A stretch of DNA of 64,000 nt from Flavobacterium sp. Root420 (GCF_001427905.1 NZ_LMEF01000029.1:1-64000), one strand, 5' to 3'; numbered from the stretch's first letter, positions 8,836 through 19,700 are shown. Translations and numbers: made by a program. Notes: a model not told the origin generated them from the letters alone.

Positions 8836-9156
8836 CAGAGGATTTGCATCAATTTAGGTTAGAATCTTATTTTTATTTTTGATTAATAATAAACTAGACC
8901 ATGATTTATTACAAATCAAAAGGCATCAATTGTAAACAATACATTCATTTGAAATTATAATTCATTTTTTAGAATTTGATATAAATTTTTAGAATTTGTT
9001 TTTTATTCCTGATTATAAATTCAGAAATCTAAACTCAGTGACTAAGCAATTAGAGAAAAGTATTTTAAAACGATTTATATAGACCAGTAGTACCGTAACC
9101 CGATAAGAACCATTTTTTATCTTCTGTGAGACTATGTGATTTTACACCTGGTTTGA

Positions 9157-10617
9157 TCAAAAAAGTTTGTCCCACGGATTATCGGTTCTGAAAGGAACTG
9201 CAGGAAGTCCTTCCTTGTTAATGAAATTGGATTGGGCAGCTTCGTTCCAGCCAAAACGAACCGAAACCGGATTTGGAATTTCAGGTGCAGAAAGGATTAT
9301 TTTACTGCCTTTTATTTCTGCTTTTGCAGGGGTAAATTTTCCATCAGTTCCGGCTATGCTAAACCAGCTAAGTGGTTTTCCATCACGGCTTGCCAAACCA
9401 CTTCCAGTATTTGAAAAAGTGATTTCAACGGTGTGGTCCATTGTCTTCATTTTTGTATACACAGGGCCGGAATAAACGACATTTTTTTGCCCGTACGCCT
9501 TATTTGCGGCAACAAGACTCAATCGGCGACCAATTTCCCATTTATATCCCGGATGCAAATCAGCGATAGTGTCGACTAAATCGGTAATGGCAATAGTATT
9601 CGTATTTTGCAAATGCAGGACAAGCTGTTGTGCTTCCCAGAATTCGGGAAGATTTTCGGTAGTGTGAGGACGATCATCTTTGGTAGTCGAATAAGCGTAG
9701 GGAGCAAGTTGAACAAAGTAAAAAGGTAGTTTTTTGTCGTTCCAGTCGTTTCGCCAGCTTTCAATTAGTGTTTTAAACTTGTAGGCATATCGGATATTTT
9801 CATTCAGAAAACAATTTGATTCTCCTTGATACCATAGAAATCCTTTCAATGCATACGGGATTAGCGGTTGTATCATCGTGTCATAAAATTTACCGGGATC
9901 GCCACCATCGGCACTAAGTTTATCCAGTGTTTTTCCGTTTTTCATTGTAGGTGACACTTCCATTTTCGAAGCCTCAATCCAGGGTTCAATCCTACTGCCG
10001 GGCACTGCCGCAGAAATCATTCCGATCGGCACGTGTAATTTAGAATATAAATCTTTCGCAAAATAATACCCCACAGCCGAAAAATCGACTAACGATCTTC
10101 CCATTGCTGAGTCCCAGCCCAAGTGCTCAGGACTTGGATCCATGTATTTTCTGCGATCCAGAAAAATGCGAATATTGGGATTATTTGCTTTATTCAAATC
10201 ATCCTCAGGAGGTCTGTATCCCTTCACTGCCGATTCGAATTTACTGTATTTTCGCATGGCATATTCCATGTTTGACTGGCCAGAGCAAAGCCAGACTTCT
10301 CCCACCAGTATATTTTTCAGAATGATTGTATTTGTTCCTTTAATGGTCATTTCACGTGGTGTAGATGATGCCTTCATCGGCTTGAGTTTAACTGACCATT
10401 TGCCAGAGTTATCAGCAATCGTTGTTTTGTTTTGTCCCGCGAAATCTATCGATATTTTTTCGCCTGGACTGGCGGTTCCCCAAACGGGAACATCTTTTAG
10501 TTGCTGTAAAACCATGTTGTGTCCCAAAATTTTCGGGAGCGTAACCTGACTAAAAAGATTGAAGGTACATACAAGTAAAATGCTTAATGAGGAGAAAGTA
10601 AATTTATTCAAATACAT
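9157..10617 (-). CDS. Sialate O-acetylesterase family carbohydrate esterase
   Basis: The predicted 486-residue secreted SGNH-type esterase removes acetyl groups from glycans. I placed the start at MYLNKFTFSS, 11 codons inside the longest frame, because a proper signal peptide (to NLFSQ) follows. An N-terminal beta domain (LPKILGHNMVLQQ, VPVWGTASPGE) precedes the catalytic block VGEVWLCSGQSNMEYAM, whose Ser is the likely nucleophile. Further SGNH blocks are GFLWYQGESN and TDLVDTIADLHPGYK with a candidate Asp/His. The natural substrate need not be sialic acid. In PULs this family commonly deacetylates plant or algal glycans. It is transcribed away from the rest of the PUL. Confidence 0.92.
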   Translation of the reverse strand: MYLNKFTFSSLSILLVCTFNLFSQVTLPKILGHNMVLQQLKDVPVWGTASPGEKISIDFAGQNKTTIADNSGKWSVKLKPMKASSTPREMTIKGTNTIILKNILVGEVWLCSGQSNMEYAMRKYSKFESAVKGYRPPEDDLNKANNPNIRIFLDRRKYMDPSPEHLGWDSAMGRSLVDFSAVGYYFAKDLYSKLHVPIGMISAAVPGSRIEPWIEASKMEVSPTMKNGKTLDKLSADGGDPGKFYDTMIQPLIPYALKGFLWYQGESNCFLNENIRYAYKFKTLIESWRNDWNDKKLPFYFVQLAPYAYSTTKDDRPHTTENLPEFWEAQQLVLHLQNTNTIAITDLVDTIADLHPGYKWEIGRRLSLVAANKAYGQKNVVYSGPVYTKMKTMDHTVEITFSNTGSGLASRDGKPLSWFSIAGTDGKFTPAKAEIKGSKIILSAPEIPNPVSVRFGWNEAAQSNFINKEGLPAVPFRTDNPWDKLF

Positions 10618-10654
10618 ATTTTCTGTTGTTATAAAGTTGTCAGTGTCCAAGAGT

Positions 10655-10682
10655 TCTCAATACCCTTTTTTCGCTATTGAGA
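10655..10682. promoter_or_regulatory. Inverted repeat in the esterase leader
   Basis: TCTCAATA (10655-10662) and TATTGAGA (10675-10682) form a perfect eight-base inverted repeat with a 12-base loop. It sits about 40 bases upstream of the esterase start and could be an operator or a leader hairpin. Confidence 0.35.
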
Positions 10683-11359
10683 GGTGCTGTTGACAGATGG
10701 AGTATATTTATTCTAATTAGTTATGTAACTACTTAGTTTTTAATGGTTAGTTCCAAAAATAAAAAAATACGACTCCGTATCTATCCTGTTGTATCCTGAA
10801 GGGTTTTCTCAAAACTATAACTTTTATAATTTTTCATGTGAGAGCAAGATTCAACCAATCGCCAGAAGCCCTGGGCCCCATGCTACATTTTTGAATTTTT
10901 AGCCGTGTCTTACAGGTAATGATAATTTAATATTTATTTATTGAGTAAAAAAACAGGTCTTTTTTTAAGTATTAAGTTTTTTTAATGCTAAAAAAATATC
11001 AAATTACCATTATGACCTTCTTTTTTTTCCAATTTACCCCTGCCGTAATATGTAAGATAAGCATTACTTTGTATTATTGTTACCTAATTTGCTTTATTAC
11101 CAGGTTACAATTACAATTCTATATTTTACTAACTAAAACCAAACAAACCCATGAACCGACCTTATGATTAATTGTAAAAATGCATTTTAAATATAATTCG
11201 GGCCTCCTGCTAATTTTTAAAAATAATTTCAAATTAAAAGCGGTCCCGTTATTTTAATGCGTTGCCTGACTATTATGCAAACTATAGAAATAGAATGTAG
11301 ATATTATATAAATAGTCGGAATAGATTCAGAATATTAATTTAATAATTTAAACAATTGT
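10683..11359. other. Divergent intergenic region upstream of GH5
   Basis: This is 677 bases between the leftward esterase and the rightward GH5 gene. I see no convincing gene. At 11015-11071 there is a degenerate form of the promoter arrangement found before the PUL genes at 16789 and 27124: an ACCTTC box, then ACCCCT (11036-11041), then TTACTTTG (11064-11071). It lacks the -33 TTG. Confidence 0.4.
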
Positions 11360-12424
11360 ATGTTAATGAAAAAAAGGTATTTACTTATGTTAAGCATCAT
11401 TGTATGTGCATGCTCAAAAGATGAAGTTACTGAAATCAATCAGACAAGTCTAACAGAAAATGAATCCGTAATTGAAAATACGGTGAAAAATAATAATCTT
11501 ACTGCAAAAGTAGGAGCGGCATCGATTGCAGGACTGAATTGGGCAGACGGACGCGATAATTTTGTGGATGGCTGGGTTATTCCATCAGGTTTAGCATCAG
11601 GTGATAATTATGCCACAGTTGTGGCAAAAACAGATGCAATATTAAATGGTTTTACAAGTAAAATAAATGGGGTTAATACTATTCGTATTCCAATTAATCC
11701 ACCCTCTGTTTCTGAGAGTTGGTGGGCTAGTTATCAAGGAGTGATAGATAAGGCGACCAGTAAAGGCTGGAAAGTAATTATTGCGTGTTGGGAGTCTTCA
11801 TCATCAAAAGATGGAATTATTGACAATACAACTGCTTTTTGGAGTATGTGGACTACCGTTGTAAATAAATATCAAGGTAACTCAAATGTATATTTTGAGC
11901 CATTCAACGAGCCTCATGGATATACTTTAGCTCAGTTAACAACTATTTATGCTCAGTTTCTTTCCACTTATCCGAATGTTCCAAAAGGACGAATAATTTT
12001 GGGAGGAACAGGATATTCGGAAACTGTTACCGGAGTTGGGGCAGATACTCGTTTTAATGGATGTTTATTAGGATTGCATAATTATGCTTTTTGGGCCACC
12101 AGATCAGTTACACAATGGAGAGCAGATTGGCGCAGCAGGGTAGGAAGTTATGCTAGTCGAACAGTAATTACTGAATTTGGTGCCGGAATGAACTCCGGTA
12201 AAGATTATCAAAACGGAAATCAGTCTGACAATGAAATTGCTTATATAGTAGCAACCAGTGATGTATGCAGAACAGATCAAATTGCCAGCGTTTATTGGCC
12301 TGGTTTAAGAGATGGTGATTCTTATAGTTTGTTTACCAGAGGTGGAAGCGGAACTAATATTACAATTAATACAGTTAACAGTTCTGGTGTATTTCGTGTA
12401 AGATATGGCTGGGGTGAGAACTAA
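11360..12424 (+). CDS. GH5-type glycoside hydrolase lipoprotein
   Basis: This 354-residue cellulase-fold (TIM barrel) protein starts with a lipoprotein signal (SIIVCAC), so it should be anchored in a membrane, possibly on the cell surface. A 30-residue acidic linker follows. Family signs are VNTIRIPINPP, a loop with CWESSSSKDG, the acid/base Glu184 in FEPFNEPHG and the nucleophile Glu272 in VITEFGAGMNSG. It ends with YWPGLRDGDSYSLF. GH5 members cleave beta-linked glucans, mannans, galactans and others, and I cannot assign the subfamily. It is the first rightward PUL gene and has a terminator-like hairpin after it. Confidence 0.85.
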   Translation: MLMKKRYLLMLSIIVCACSKDEVTEINQTSLTENESVIENTVKNNNLTAKVGAASIAGLNWADGRDNFVDGWVIPSGLASGDNYATVVAKTDAILNGFTSKINGVNTIRIPINPPSVSESWWASYQGVIDKATSKGWKVIIACWESSSSKDGIIDNTTAFWSMWTTVVNKYQGNSNVYFEPFNEPHGYTLAQLTTIYAQFLSTYPNVPKGRIILGGTGYSETVTGVGADTRFNGCLLGLHNYAFWATRSVTQWRADWRSRVGSYASRTVITEFGAGMNSGKDYQNGNQSDNEIAYIVATSDVCRTDQIASVYWPGLRDGDSYSLFTRGGSGTNITINTVNSSGVFRVRYGWGEN

Positions 12425-12448
12425 TTGAAAAAAATAAATTTTATTTTA

Positions 12449-12475
12449 GAAGAAGGCCTTCAATGGCCTTCTTCT
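12449..12475. terminator. Hairpin between GH5 and nucleosidase genes
   Basis: GAAGAAGGCC (12449-12458) pairs perfectly with GGCCTTCTTC (12465-12474). The genes on both sides converge on it. The T-tract is weak. Confidence 0.65.
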
Positions 12476-12500
12476 ATATTTGAAGTGAAGATTTAAACAA

Positions 12501-13103
12501 CTAAATAGAAATTTCATCTTTGTTCAAATTCAGAATAGTCCCGTACGCTATTGCAGCCTTGTGCACCTGAATCACCCAGTCATCTGCAGCATTATCATCT
12601 GCACCATCTGAAATATATTTTAAACACAAAAATGGAATATTTTCTTTCATTGCAATCATGGCCAATGCGTAGGCTTCCATATCTACGACATTATATATTT
12701 TACTATTATGACCCATTTCAAAATTATCCCCGGTTCCGCAAATACCTGTCTGCAAACCTTCCATTTCAAACCCGTATTCAAGAAGTATGGGCAAATTTGA
12801 TAACGGAGTTTCATATTGTTTAAAGCCTAAGCCTCTGACATCCATATCTCTCTGAATAAATTTAGTGCAGCAAATGACCTCACCTTTCTGAAAGTAATTG
12901 CTTCCTGCCGATCCAAGATTTACAATGAGTGATGGTTTTTTATGTTGAATGGCTTTGGATAATTCATAAGCGGCATTTACTTTTCCAATTCCGGTAATGA
13001 GCGTGTTATGTTCATCAAATACATCCGCTGCTTCAGATTGCAGTGCAAATGAAAATAATATATGCTCTAATGGGAATGATAGCTCTTTTGTAATTCTGAT
13101 CAT
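12501..13103 (-). CDS. Nucleoside phosphorylase / MTA-SAH nucleosidase-like protein
   Basis: The 200-residue product belongs to the PNP/UDP phosphorylase superfamily. LITGIGKVNAAYEL and LIVNLGSAGS are the phosphate/ribose-binding Gly motifs. VVDMEAYALAM carries the Met-Glu pair contacting ribose. KYISDGADD holds the catalytic-type Asp. At 200 residues it is shorter than typical MtnN (about 230). It is probably a purine nucleoside, MTA or SAH hydrolase in the cytoplasm. It points the opposite way to the PUL genes on either side and has no evident role in glycan use. Confidence 0.85.
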   Translation of the reverse strand: MIRITKELSFPLEHILFSFALQSEAADVFDEHNTLITGIGKVNAAYELSKAIQHKKPSLIVNLGSAGSNYFQKGEVICCTKFIQRDMDVRGLGFKQYETPLSNLPILLEYGFEMEGLQTGICGTGDNFEMGHNSKIYNVVDMEAYALAMIAMKENIPFLCLKYISDGADDNAADDWVIQVHKAAIAYGTILNLNKDEISI

Positions 13104-13356
13104 TTGTAAATTTATTTTAATGCAAAGATGCTCAATTAGAATAGATAAAATGTTATGATAGCAAAGGATTTGAATGAGTTGCTAAATTTATTATTTCTGT
13201 ATATTGCAGTAAATTAAATTGTTTGCAGATAATCTGTATTTGATAAAATTTTATATAAATTAGTTAAAAATAAAATAGTAGAGGTTATAAAAAAATTTGA
13301 CTTTTTTATAAGTGTGGGTTTTACAATTATACTTAATAATAAAACAAAACCATATT

Positions 13357-15036
13357 ATGTGTAAAGTAATAAAGTGTTGGCTGACAGTTATTTCACTTCA
13401 ATTTTGTGTGACCTCATACGGTCAGAGTCCTGAAATTAAAATTGACCTTAATAAAGAAATAGGTCCTATGAAACCAGTATGGGCATGGTTTGGGTATGAC
13501 GAACCCAACTATACTTATATGAAGGATGGTAAAAAACTTCTTAGTGAAATTGCTGCATTAAGCCCCGTGCCAGTTTATGTGCGTACACATAGTTTGCTTG
13601 TAACGGGTGATGGTACTGCCGCTTTGAAGTGGGGTTCTACCAATGCTTATACAGAAGATGGTAATGGAAATCCGATATACAATTGGAGAATTATTGATAG
13701 TATTTTTGATACCTATGTTTCGCGTGGTATGAAACCCTTGGCTCAAATCGGTTTTATGCCTGAAGGTTTATCTACACATCCTGTTCCATACAGACATTAT
13801 TGGAAACCCGGAGATCCTTACACTGATATTATTACCGGATGGGCCTATCCGCCTAAAGATTATGATAAATGGAGAAATCTTGTATATGAATGGGTTAAAC
13901 ATTCGGTAGAGCGTTACGGACAAAAAGAAGTAGAAAGCTGGTATTGGGAGGTTTGGAATGAACCAAACGGACATTACTGGAAAGGTACTCGTGAAGAATT
14001 TTTTAAGATGTATGATTATGCTGCAGACGGACTTAAAAAAGCGTTGCCAACAGCAAAAATTGGAGGTATTAATATTGCCGGAACAAGGGGTAAGGGCGCT
14101 CGGGAATGGACTAGTGACTTTATTAAACATTGTATCAGTGGTATCAACTATGCTACAGGTAAGAAAGGTTCACCGATGGATGCTATACTTTTTCATGCTA
14201 AAGGATGGCCTAAATTAGTGGATGGAACAGTACGAATGGATATGGCCCCGCAATTAAATGATATCGAAACTGGTTTTAAGCTCACGATGTCCTATCCGGA
14301 AACTAAAGATCTTCCAATTATTATAGGGGAGTCGGATCCTGAAGGTTGTGCCGCTTGCGGAATGGCAACCAATCCGGAAAATGCGTATCGAAACGGTACT
14401 ATGTATTCAAGTTATACAGCGGCTTCTTTTGCACGCAAATATATATTGGCAGATCAGACAAAAGCCAATTTTCTCGGCGCGGTTTCCTGGTCTTTTGAGT
14501 TTGAAAACCAACCTTGGTTTTATGGTTTTCGTGATCTTGCAACCAATGGAGTTGACAAACCGGTGTTAAATGTTTTCAGAATGTTTGGAATGATGTCCGG
14601 CACACGTTTAAATGTTGTTAGCAATCGTATGTATCCGGTCGAAGAGGTGCTGAAATCTAGTATTCGTGGTGCTCAATCTGATATTGGCGCACTGGCTTCC
14701 AAAGACTCAAAATCTGTAGCTATAATGGTTTGGAATTATCACGATGATGACAAACCCGGACCAACAGAAATTGTTACTCTTTCTATTGAAAATATCTCGG
14801 CTAAAAAGGCTTCTATGAATATTTATTTAATCGATAAGGAAAACAGCAATTCTTATGAAGTATGGAAAAAAATGGGATCACCGCAAAATCCTACGCAACA
14901 ACAGATCGAGATACTTGAGAAATCGGGAAAACTAAAAAGGATATCTGCAAAAAAAATAAAAATAAGGGCCAACAAAACAGTTGTAACTTTAAAAATGGAG
15001 CGTCAGGCAGTGGCTTTGGTAAAACTGGAATGGTAA
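13357..15036 (+). CDS. GH39-type glycoside hydrolase, secreted
   Basis: The 559-residue protein has a signal peptide ending near SYGQ. I took the start at MCKVIKCW, 15 codons inside the longest frame, since it begins the signal sequence. The barrel shows GH39/clan A features: YVRTHSLL near residue 75, the acid/base Glu202 in YWEVWNEPNGHYW and the likely nucleophile Glu325 in IIIGESDPEGC. A C-terminal beta domain (VAIMVWNYHDDD) follows from about residue 450. GH39 includes beta-xylosidases, iduronidases and enzymes acting on arabinogalactan side chains. The substrate cannot be settled here. The BNR_4 gene follows 77 bases later. Confidence 0.85.
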   Translation: MCKVIKCWLTVISLQFCVTSYGQSPEIKIDLNKEIGPMKPVWAWFGYDEPNYTYMKDGKKLLSEIAALSPVPVYVRTHSLLVTGDGTAALKWGSTNAYTEDGNGNPIYNWRIIDSIFDTYVSRGMKPLAQIGFMPEGLSTHPVPYRHYWKPGDPYTDIITGWAYPPKDYDKWRNLVYEWVKHSVERYGQKEVESWYWEVWNEPNGHYWKGTREEFFKMYDYAADGLKKALPTAKIGGINIAGTRGKGAREWTSDFIKHCISGINYATGKKGSPMDAILFHAKGWPKLVDGTVRMDMAPQLNDIETGFKLTMSYPETKDLPIIIGESDPEGCAACGMATNPENAYRNGTMYSSYTAASFARKYILADQTKANFLGAVSWSFEFENQPWFYGFRDLATNGVDKPVLNVFRMFGMMSGTRLNVVSNRMYPVEEVLKSSIRGAQSDIGALASKDSKSVAIMVWNYHDDDKPGPTEIVTLSIENISAKKASMNIYLIDKENSNSYEVWKKMGSPQNPTQQQIEILEKSGKLKRISAKKIKIRANKTVVTLKMERQAVALVKLEW

Positions 15037-15113
15037 CATTAAATAAAGAAATTGGATCTCAAATAATCTTTAGGAGTTTGCTGATATAATAATGATTTTA
15101 GAATAAAAAGAAT

Positions 15114-16439
15114 ATGAATATCGATTTAAATAGTCAATTAAAAGGAAATTTAGTCATGGTTAAAAGTTTGTTTTTAATGATGTTATTTTTTTCATTCAGT
15201 GTCAGCGCTCAGTTAAAAACTACCGAGAGTGAAATCGGTTTAGGGTGGAGCAATAATTCTGTTAATACCGTTATTTTTAGAAACAGCACGCTGACTTCTT
15301 TTAAAGGAAATCAATATACGGCATACTATGATCCTGATGGTCGAATGGTTTTAGCGAAGCGCAAATTAAATTCAAAAAAATGGGACAAAGTTGTCAGTCC
15401 GTACAGTGGCAATGTAAAAGATGCTCATAATGATATCAGCATAGCAATAGATTCTGATGGTTACCTTCATGTGAGTTGGGATCATCATGATACCCGTTTG
15501 CGTTATGCCAGAAGTAAAACACCATTTAGTTTAGAACTGGGGGAAGAAAAACCAATGACAGGGCAGGATGAGGCTAAAGTAACGTATCCTGAATTTCATA
15601 ATTTACCTAATGGCAATTTATTGTTTTGCTATCGTTCGGGGGCTTCCGGACAAGGAAATATGATTATGAAATGGTATGATGTAAAAACGCAGCAATGGAC
15701 TTCCCTACAAAATAATTTAATTGACGGCGAAAATCAACGCAGTGCCTATTGGCAAATGTGCGTAGGTGATAAAGGAATTTATATTTCGTGGGTTTGGAGA
15801 GAAAGCTGGGATGTATCTACCAACCATGATATTTGTTATGCTTTTTCTGCTGATGGAGGAAAAACATGGGAAAAATCTACAGGAGAAAAATACACCCTTC
15901 CTATTACAAAAGCAACCGCTGAACATGCCTGGGAGGTACCCCAAAACAGCAGTTTAATCAATCAGACGGCGATGACGGTTGATGAGCAGGGAAATCCGTT
16001 TATTGCCACTTATTGGGATACTAACGGAGTGCCACAATATAAAGTAGTGTATTTATCTGGCGGGAAATGGAATTTAATTACTACCGATTTTCATGTCAAA
16101 CCCTTTACTTTAGGGGGAGGAGGCACCAAAAGAATTCCTATTTCACGCCCTGAAATTTTAGTAGATAAATCGATGTTGTATTTGCTTTTTAGAGATGAAG
16201 AAAGGGAAAATAAAATAACATTAGGTTATGCAAATTTGCAAAAAACAAACTGGAAGGCACAAGATCTCAGCCGCTTTTCTGTCGGACAATGGGAACCTAA
16301 TTTTGATAAAGAACTCTGGAGAGATCAAAAGCAATTGCATATTTTCTCTCAAAATGTAACTCAGGCAGACGCAGAAGGATTAAGTAAAGCAGATCCTCAG
16401 CCTGTACAAATTTTAGAAGTAAAACGAATGCCAATGTAG
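15114..16439 (+). CDS. BNR_4-type beta-propeller, probable lyase or rhamnosidase
   Basis: The 441-residue secreted protein has its signal peptide ending near VSAQ; MVKSLFLMM at 15156 is an alternative start. It is built of BNR-like propeller blades (YTAYYDPDGRMVLAKR, IAIDSDGYLHVSWDHH, YAFSADGGKTW). The blocks HNDISIAIDSDGYLHVSW and TRLRYARS match the BNR_4 family, which covers polysaccharide lyases of the ulvan-lyase type and the GH145/PL42 enzymes acting on Rha-alpha-1,4-GlcA ends. By recall alignment, the GH145 catalytic His position is Asn here (IFRNSTL), which leans toward a lyase. A GH88/GH105 gene further on would process its unsaturated product. The exact family is unproven. Confidence 0.75.
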   Translation: MNIDLNSQLKGNLVMVKSLFLMMLFFSFSVSAQLKTTESEIGLGWSNNSVNTVIFRNSTLTSFKGNQYTAYYDPDGRMVLAKRKLNSKKWDKVVSPYSGNVKDAHNDISIAIDSDGYLHVSWDHHDTRLRYARSKTPFSLELGEEKPMTGQDEAKVTYPEFHNLPNGNLLFCYRSGASGQGNMIMKWYDVKTQQWTSLQNNLIDGENQRSAYWQMCVGDKGIYISWVWRESWDVSTNHDICYAFSADGGKTWEKSTGEKYTLPITKATAEHAWEVPQNSSLINQTAMTVDEQGNPFIATYWDTNGVPQYKVVYLSGGKWNLITTDFHVKPFTLGGGGTKRIPISRPEILVDKSMLYLLFRDEERENKITLGYANLQKTNWKAQDLSRFSVGQWEPNFDKELWRDQKQLHIFSQNVTQADAEGLSKADPQPVQILEVKRMPM

Positions 16440-16575
16440 TAATTCACAAATCAAAAAAAACTTAATTTTTTTTCATATAACGTAAATTTTCCCTTCAACA
16501 TTTTTTAATTTAATAATTATGGATAATGCAGAGTATTGGCTTGTCAATATTTTTTTGGCTGTTTATGTTGATATA

Positions 16576-16631
16576 CCCCTTCTAATTTATTGTAGAGCCC
16601 CTCTTGTCTTATATGTCGTTATCTAAATTTG
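16576..16631 (+). promoter_or_regulatory. Candidate HTCS-controlled promoter of the GH2 gene
   Basis: CCCCTT (16576-16581) is followed 22 bases on by CCCCTCTTG (16598-16606). The TTG of the second box lies 17 bases before TAAATTTG (16624-16631), matching the Bacteroidota -33/-7 pattern. The same arrangement occurs upstream of susC at 26923-26979, at nearly the same distance from the start codon (213 and 201 bases). The rest of the 350-base intergenic region shows nothing else. Confidence 0.6.
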
Positions 16632-16788
16632 TGAAGTTGTTTTTTATTTCTGAGTTGGGCCTTGTTATTTTTTATTGGGACAAATGCATTTCTTTTTTAG
16701 TGTGTTTTTTAATGATTATTGATAAGGTTAATTTGAAATAAAATCCAGGAGTATTAAATTTTTAATTTCCATTTTTTAAAATAATTAA

Positions 16789-19700
16789 ATGAAAAAAATT
16801 GTATTAGCACTTGCTTTATTTTTGAGCCTGCAAAATAATTATGCCCAGAATAATGAATGGGAAAATCCTCAAATTTTAGACAGAGGAAAAGAAGCAGGCC
16901 GAAGTTCCTTTCTTTTATTCAGTAATGAATCGGAAGTGAAAGGCAATAATCCTCAAAAATCAGAATTGTATCAGAGTTTGAATGGAAACTGGAAATTCAA
17001 TATTGTTAAAAATCCTTCTCAAAGACCCGTAGATTTCTATGCCGTAAATTTGGATGATACCAATTGGAAAAACATTCAGGTGCCTTCTAACTGGGAAATA
17101 GAAGGGTATGATATTCCTATTTATACCAATATTACATATCCATTTCCTAAAAATCCCCCTTTTATAAACGGTGATTATAACCCGGTAGGAAGTTATAGAC
17201 GCACTTTTACCATTGCTGATTCATGGAAAGACAAAGAAATTATACTTCATTTTGGATCCATAAGTGGTTATGCGAAAGTCTTCTTAAACGGAAAAGAAGT
17301 GGGAATGACAAAAGCAGCAAAAACGCCAGCCGAATTTAATATTACTTCTTTTTTAAAGAAAGGCGATAATTTGATTGCAGTACAGGTGTTTCGCTGGCAT
17401 GATGGAAGTTATTTAGAAGATCAGGATTTTTGGAGATTAAGTGGTGTTGAACGCGATGTTTATTTGCAGGCAATGCCTAAAACTACTATCTGGGATTATT
17501 TTGTAAAAAGCGACTTGGACAATCAATATAAAAACGGAATTTTCAGTCTTGATGTTACTTTAAAATATTTTGAAAACAATACAATTAAAAATCCTTCTGT
17601 CAAAGTTGAATTGTTTGACAATCAAGGAAATGTTGTTTATTCCGAAAATAAAAAAGTAAACACTAAAGAGCAAAAAATCAGCTTTGAAAAAACACTTGAA
17701 AATGTAAAACAATGGAATGCCGAAACGCCAAATTTATATCGATATACCATTTCATTATTGGATATTAAAGGAAAAACACTAGAAATAGTTTCTAAAAAAA
17801 CAGGCTTTAGAAAAATTGAAATTAAAGATGCAAGATTGTTAGTTAATGGCAAGGTCATTTTTGTAAAAGGAGTTAATATACACGAGCATGACGATCAAAA
17901 AGGACATGTTCCTGTTGAAGCAACAACACTGAAAGACCTTAAATTAATGAAGGAATATAATATTAATGCTATTAGAATGAGTCATTATCCGCATGATAGC
18001 CATATCTACGATTTATGTGATGAATATGGTTTTTATGTTGTTGATGAGGCTAATATCGAATCGCATGCAATGGGCGCAGAGTGGCAAAATTGGTTTGACA
18101 AAACAAAACATCCTGCTTATTTGCCAGAATGGGCACCTGCTCATTTGGATCGCATAAAAAGAATGTTTGCACTGGATAAAAATCATCCCTCTATTATAAT
18201 CTGGTCCTTAGGAAATGAATGCGGAAATGGCCCTGTTTTTTATGATGCCTACGATTGGCTAAAACAAGCAGATTCTACCCGCCCGGTTCAGTCTGAGCAG
18301 GCAGGAGAAAATAAAAATACAGATATCGTAGCTCCAATGTATCCGGGCATTAAAAGTATGAAGGACTACGCAAATTCTGACAAAACACGCCCTTATATTA
18401 TGTGTGAATATGCACACGCTATGGGAAATAGTAGTGGAAACTTTCAGGAGTACTGGGACATTATAAATAACAGTAAACGTATGCAAGGCGGGTTTATTTG
18501 GGATTGGATTGACCAGGGATTGAAAACGAAAAATGAAAAAGGAGTTACATTTTGGGCGTATGGCGGAGATTTAGGAGGTGCCGATTTACAAAATGATGAG
18601 AATGGTTGTGCAGATGGTCTTGTGTTTTCTAACAGAACTCCAAAACCAGCATTAAATGAAGTGAAAAAAGTATACCAAAACATTCAGTTTCAATTCAATA
18701 ATGAAACAGATTTAGTGGTAACAAATCATTATAATTTTACCGATCTTTCTAATTATACCTTTAAATGGGAACTGATTAAAAACGGATTGAAAACAAAATC
18801 CGGAGAATTTAATTTAGAGGCAGCTCCCGAAGAAAGTAAAAAAGTCGCTTTAGATTTAGGATCACTTGATGAGAATTCAGAGTGTTTTTTAAATGTTTTT
18901 GCAGTTTCAAAATACGATGCGCCTTTGGTTGCTAAAGGTTATGAATTTGCAAGAGAGCAATTTAAAGTTGGAAAAGGTTCTTATTTCAATACTACTACCG
19001 TTGCCAAAAGTGGGACAAAATTGAAGTACACTGTAAAAAATAATGTACTGTCTTTTGAGACTGAAAATAGTGCAGGAGAATTTGATTTGAAAAAAGGAGA
19101 GATTCTGAAATACAATCTGAAAAATAGCGATAATACAGTTATTACCAATTTTCCAACTCCCTATTTCTGGCGTGCTCCAACTGATAATGATTTTGGAAAC
19201 GGAATGCCAAATAAATTGGCAATTTGGAAAGAAGCATCGAAAAATCCGACTGTAGTAAGTGTTACTATGGATAAAAATACTGCAGAAGGTTTACTTGTAA
19301 AAGTGGCTTATAAATTAGCTCAGGCTGATGTTCCTTACACTGTTGCGTATTTGATTCAAAATAATGGAGCTATAAAACTTACCGCATCTATTGATTTGAC
19401 TGGAAAAGATTTACCTGAAATACCGCGTTTCGGAATGCGTTTGAAATTAAATGGTTCGTATGATAATTTGAGTTATTATGGAAGAGGTCCATGGGAAAAT
19501 TATTCAGATAGAAATTCGGCTTCATTTGTTGGAGAATATTCAGATAAGGTAATGAATCAATATGCGAGAAATTATATTCGTCCTCAGGAATCAGGTTACA
19601 AAACAGATGTTCGTTGGCTGGCTTTAAAAAATGATAATGGACAAGGCATAAAAATTGAAGGCCAACAAGCGGTTAGTTTTAGCGCATTGAATATTTCGAC

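Noticed and set aside
9167..9475. Frames opposite the acetylesterase gene (also 10104-10549)
   Set aside because: They lie entirely within a strongly supported gene on the other strand and have no domain features.
10985..11167. 60-codon frame before GH5
   Set aside because: It covers the candidate promoter boxes, has low-complexity Ile/Phe/Tyr-rich content and no support.
13312..13356. Longer start of the GH39 gene
   Set aside because: The extra 15 residues precede a complete signal peptide and begin in promoter-like AT-rich DNA.
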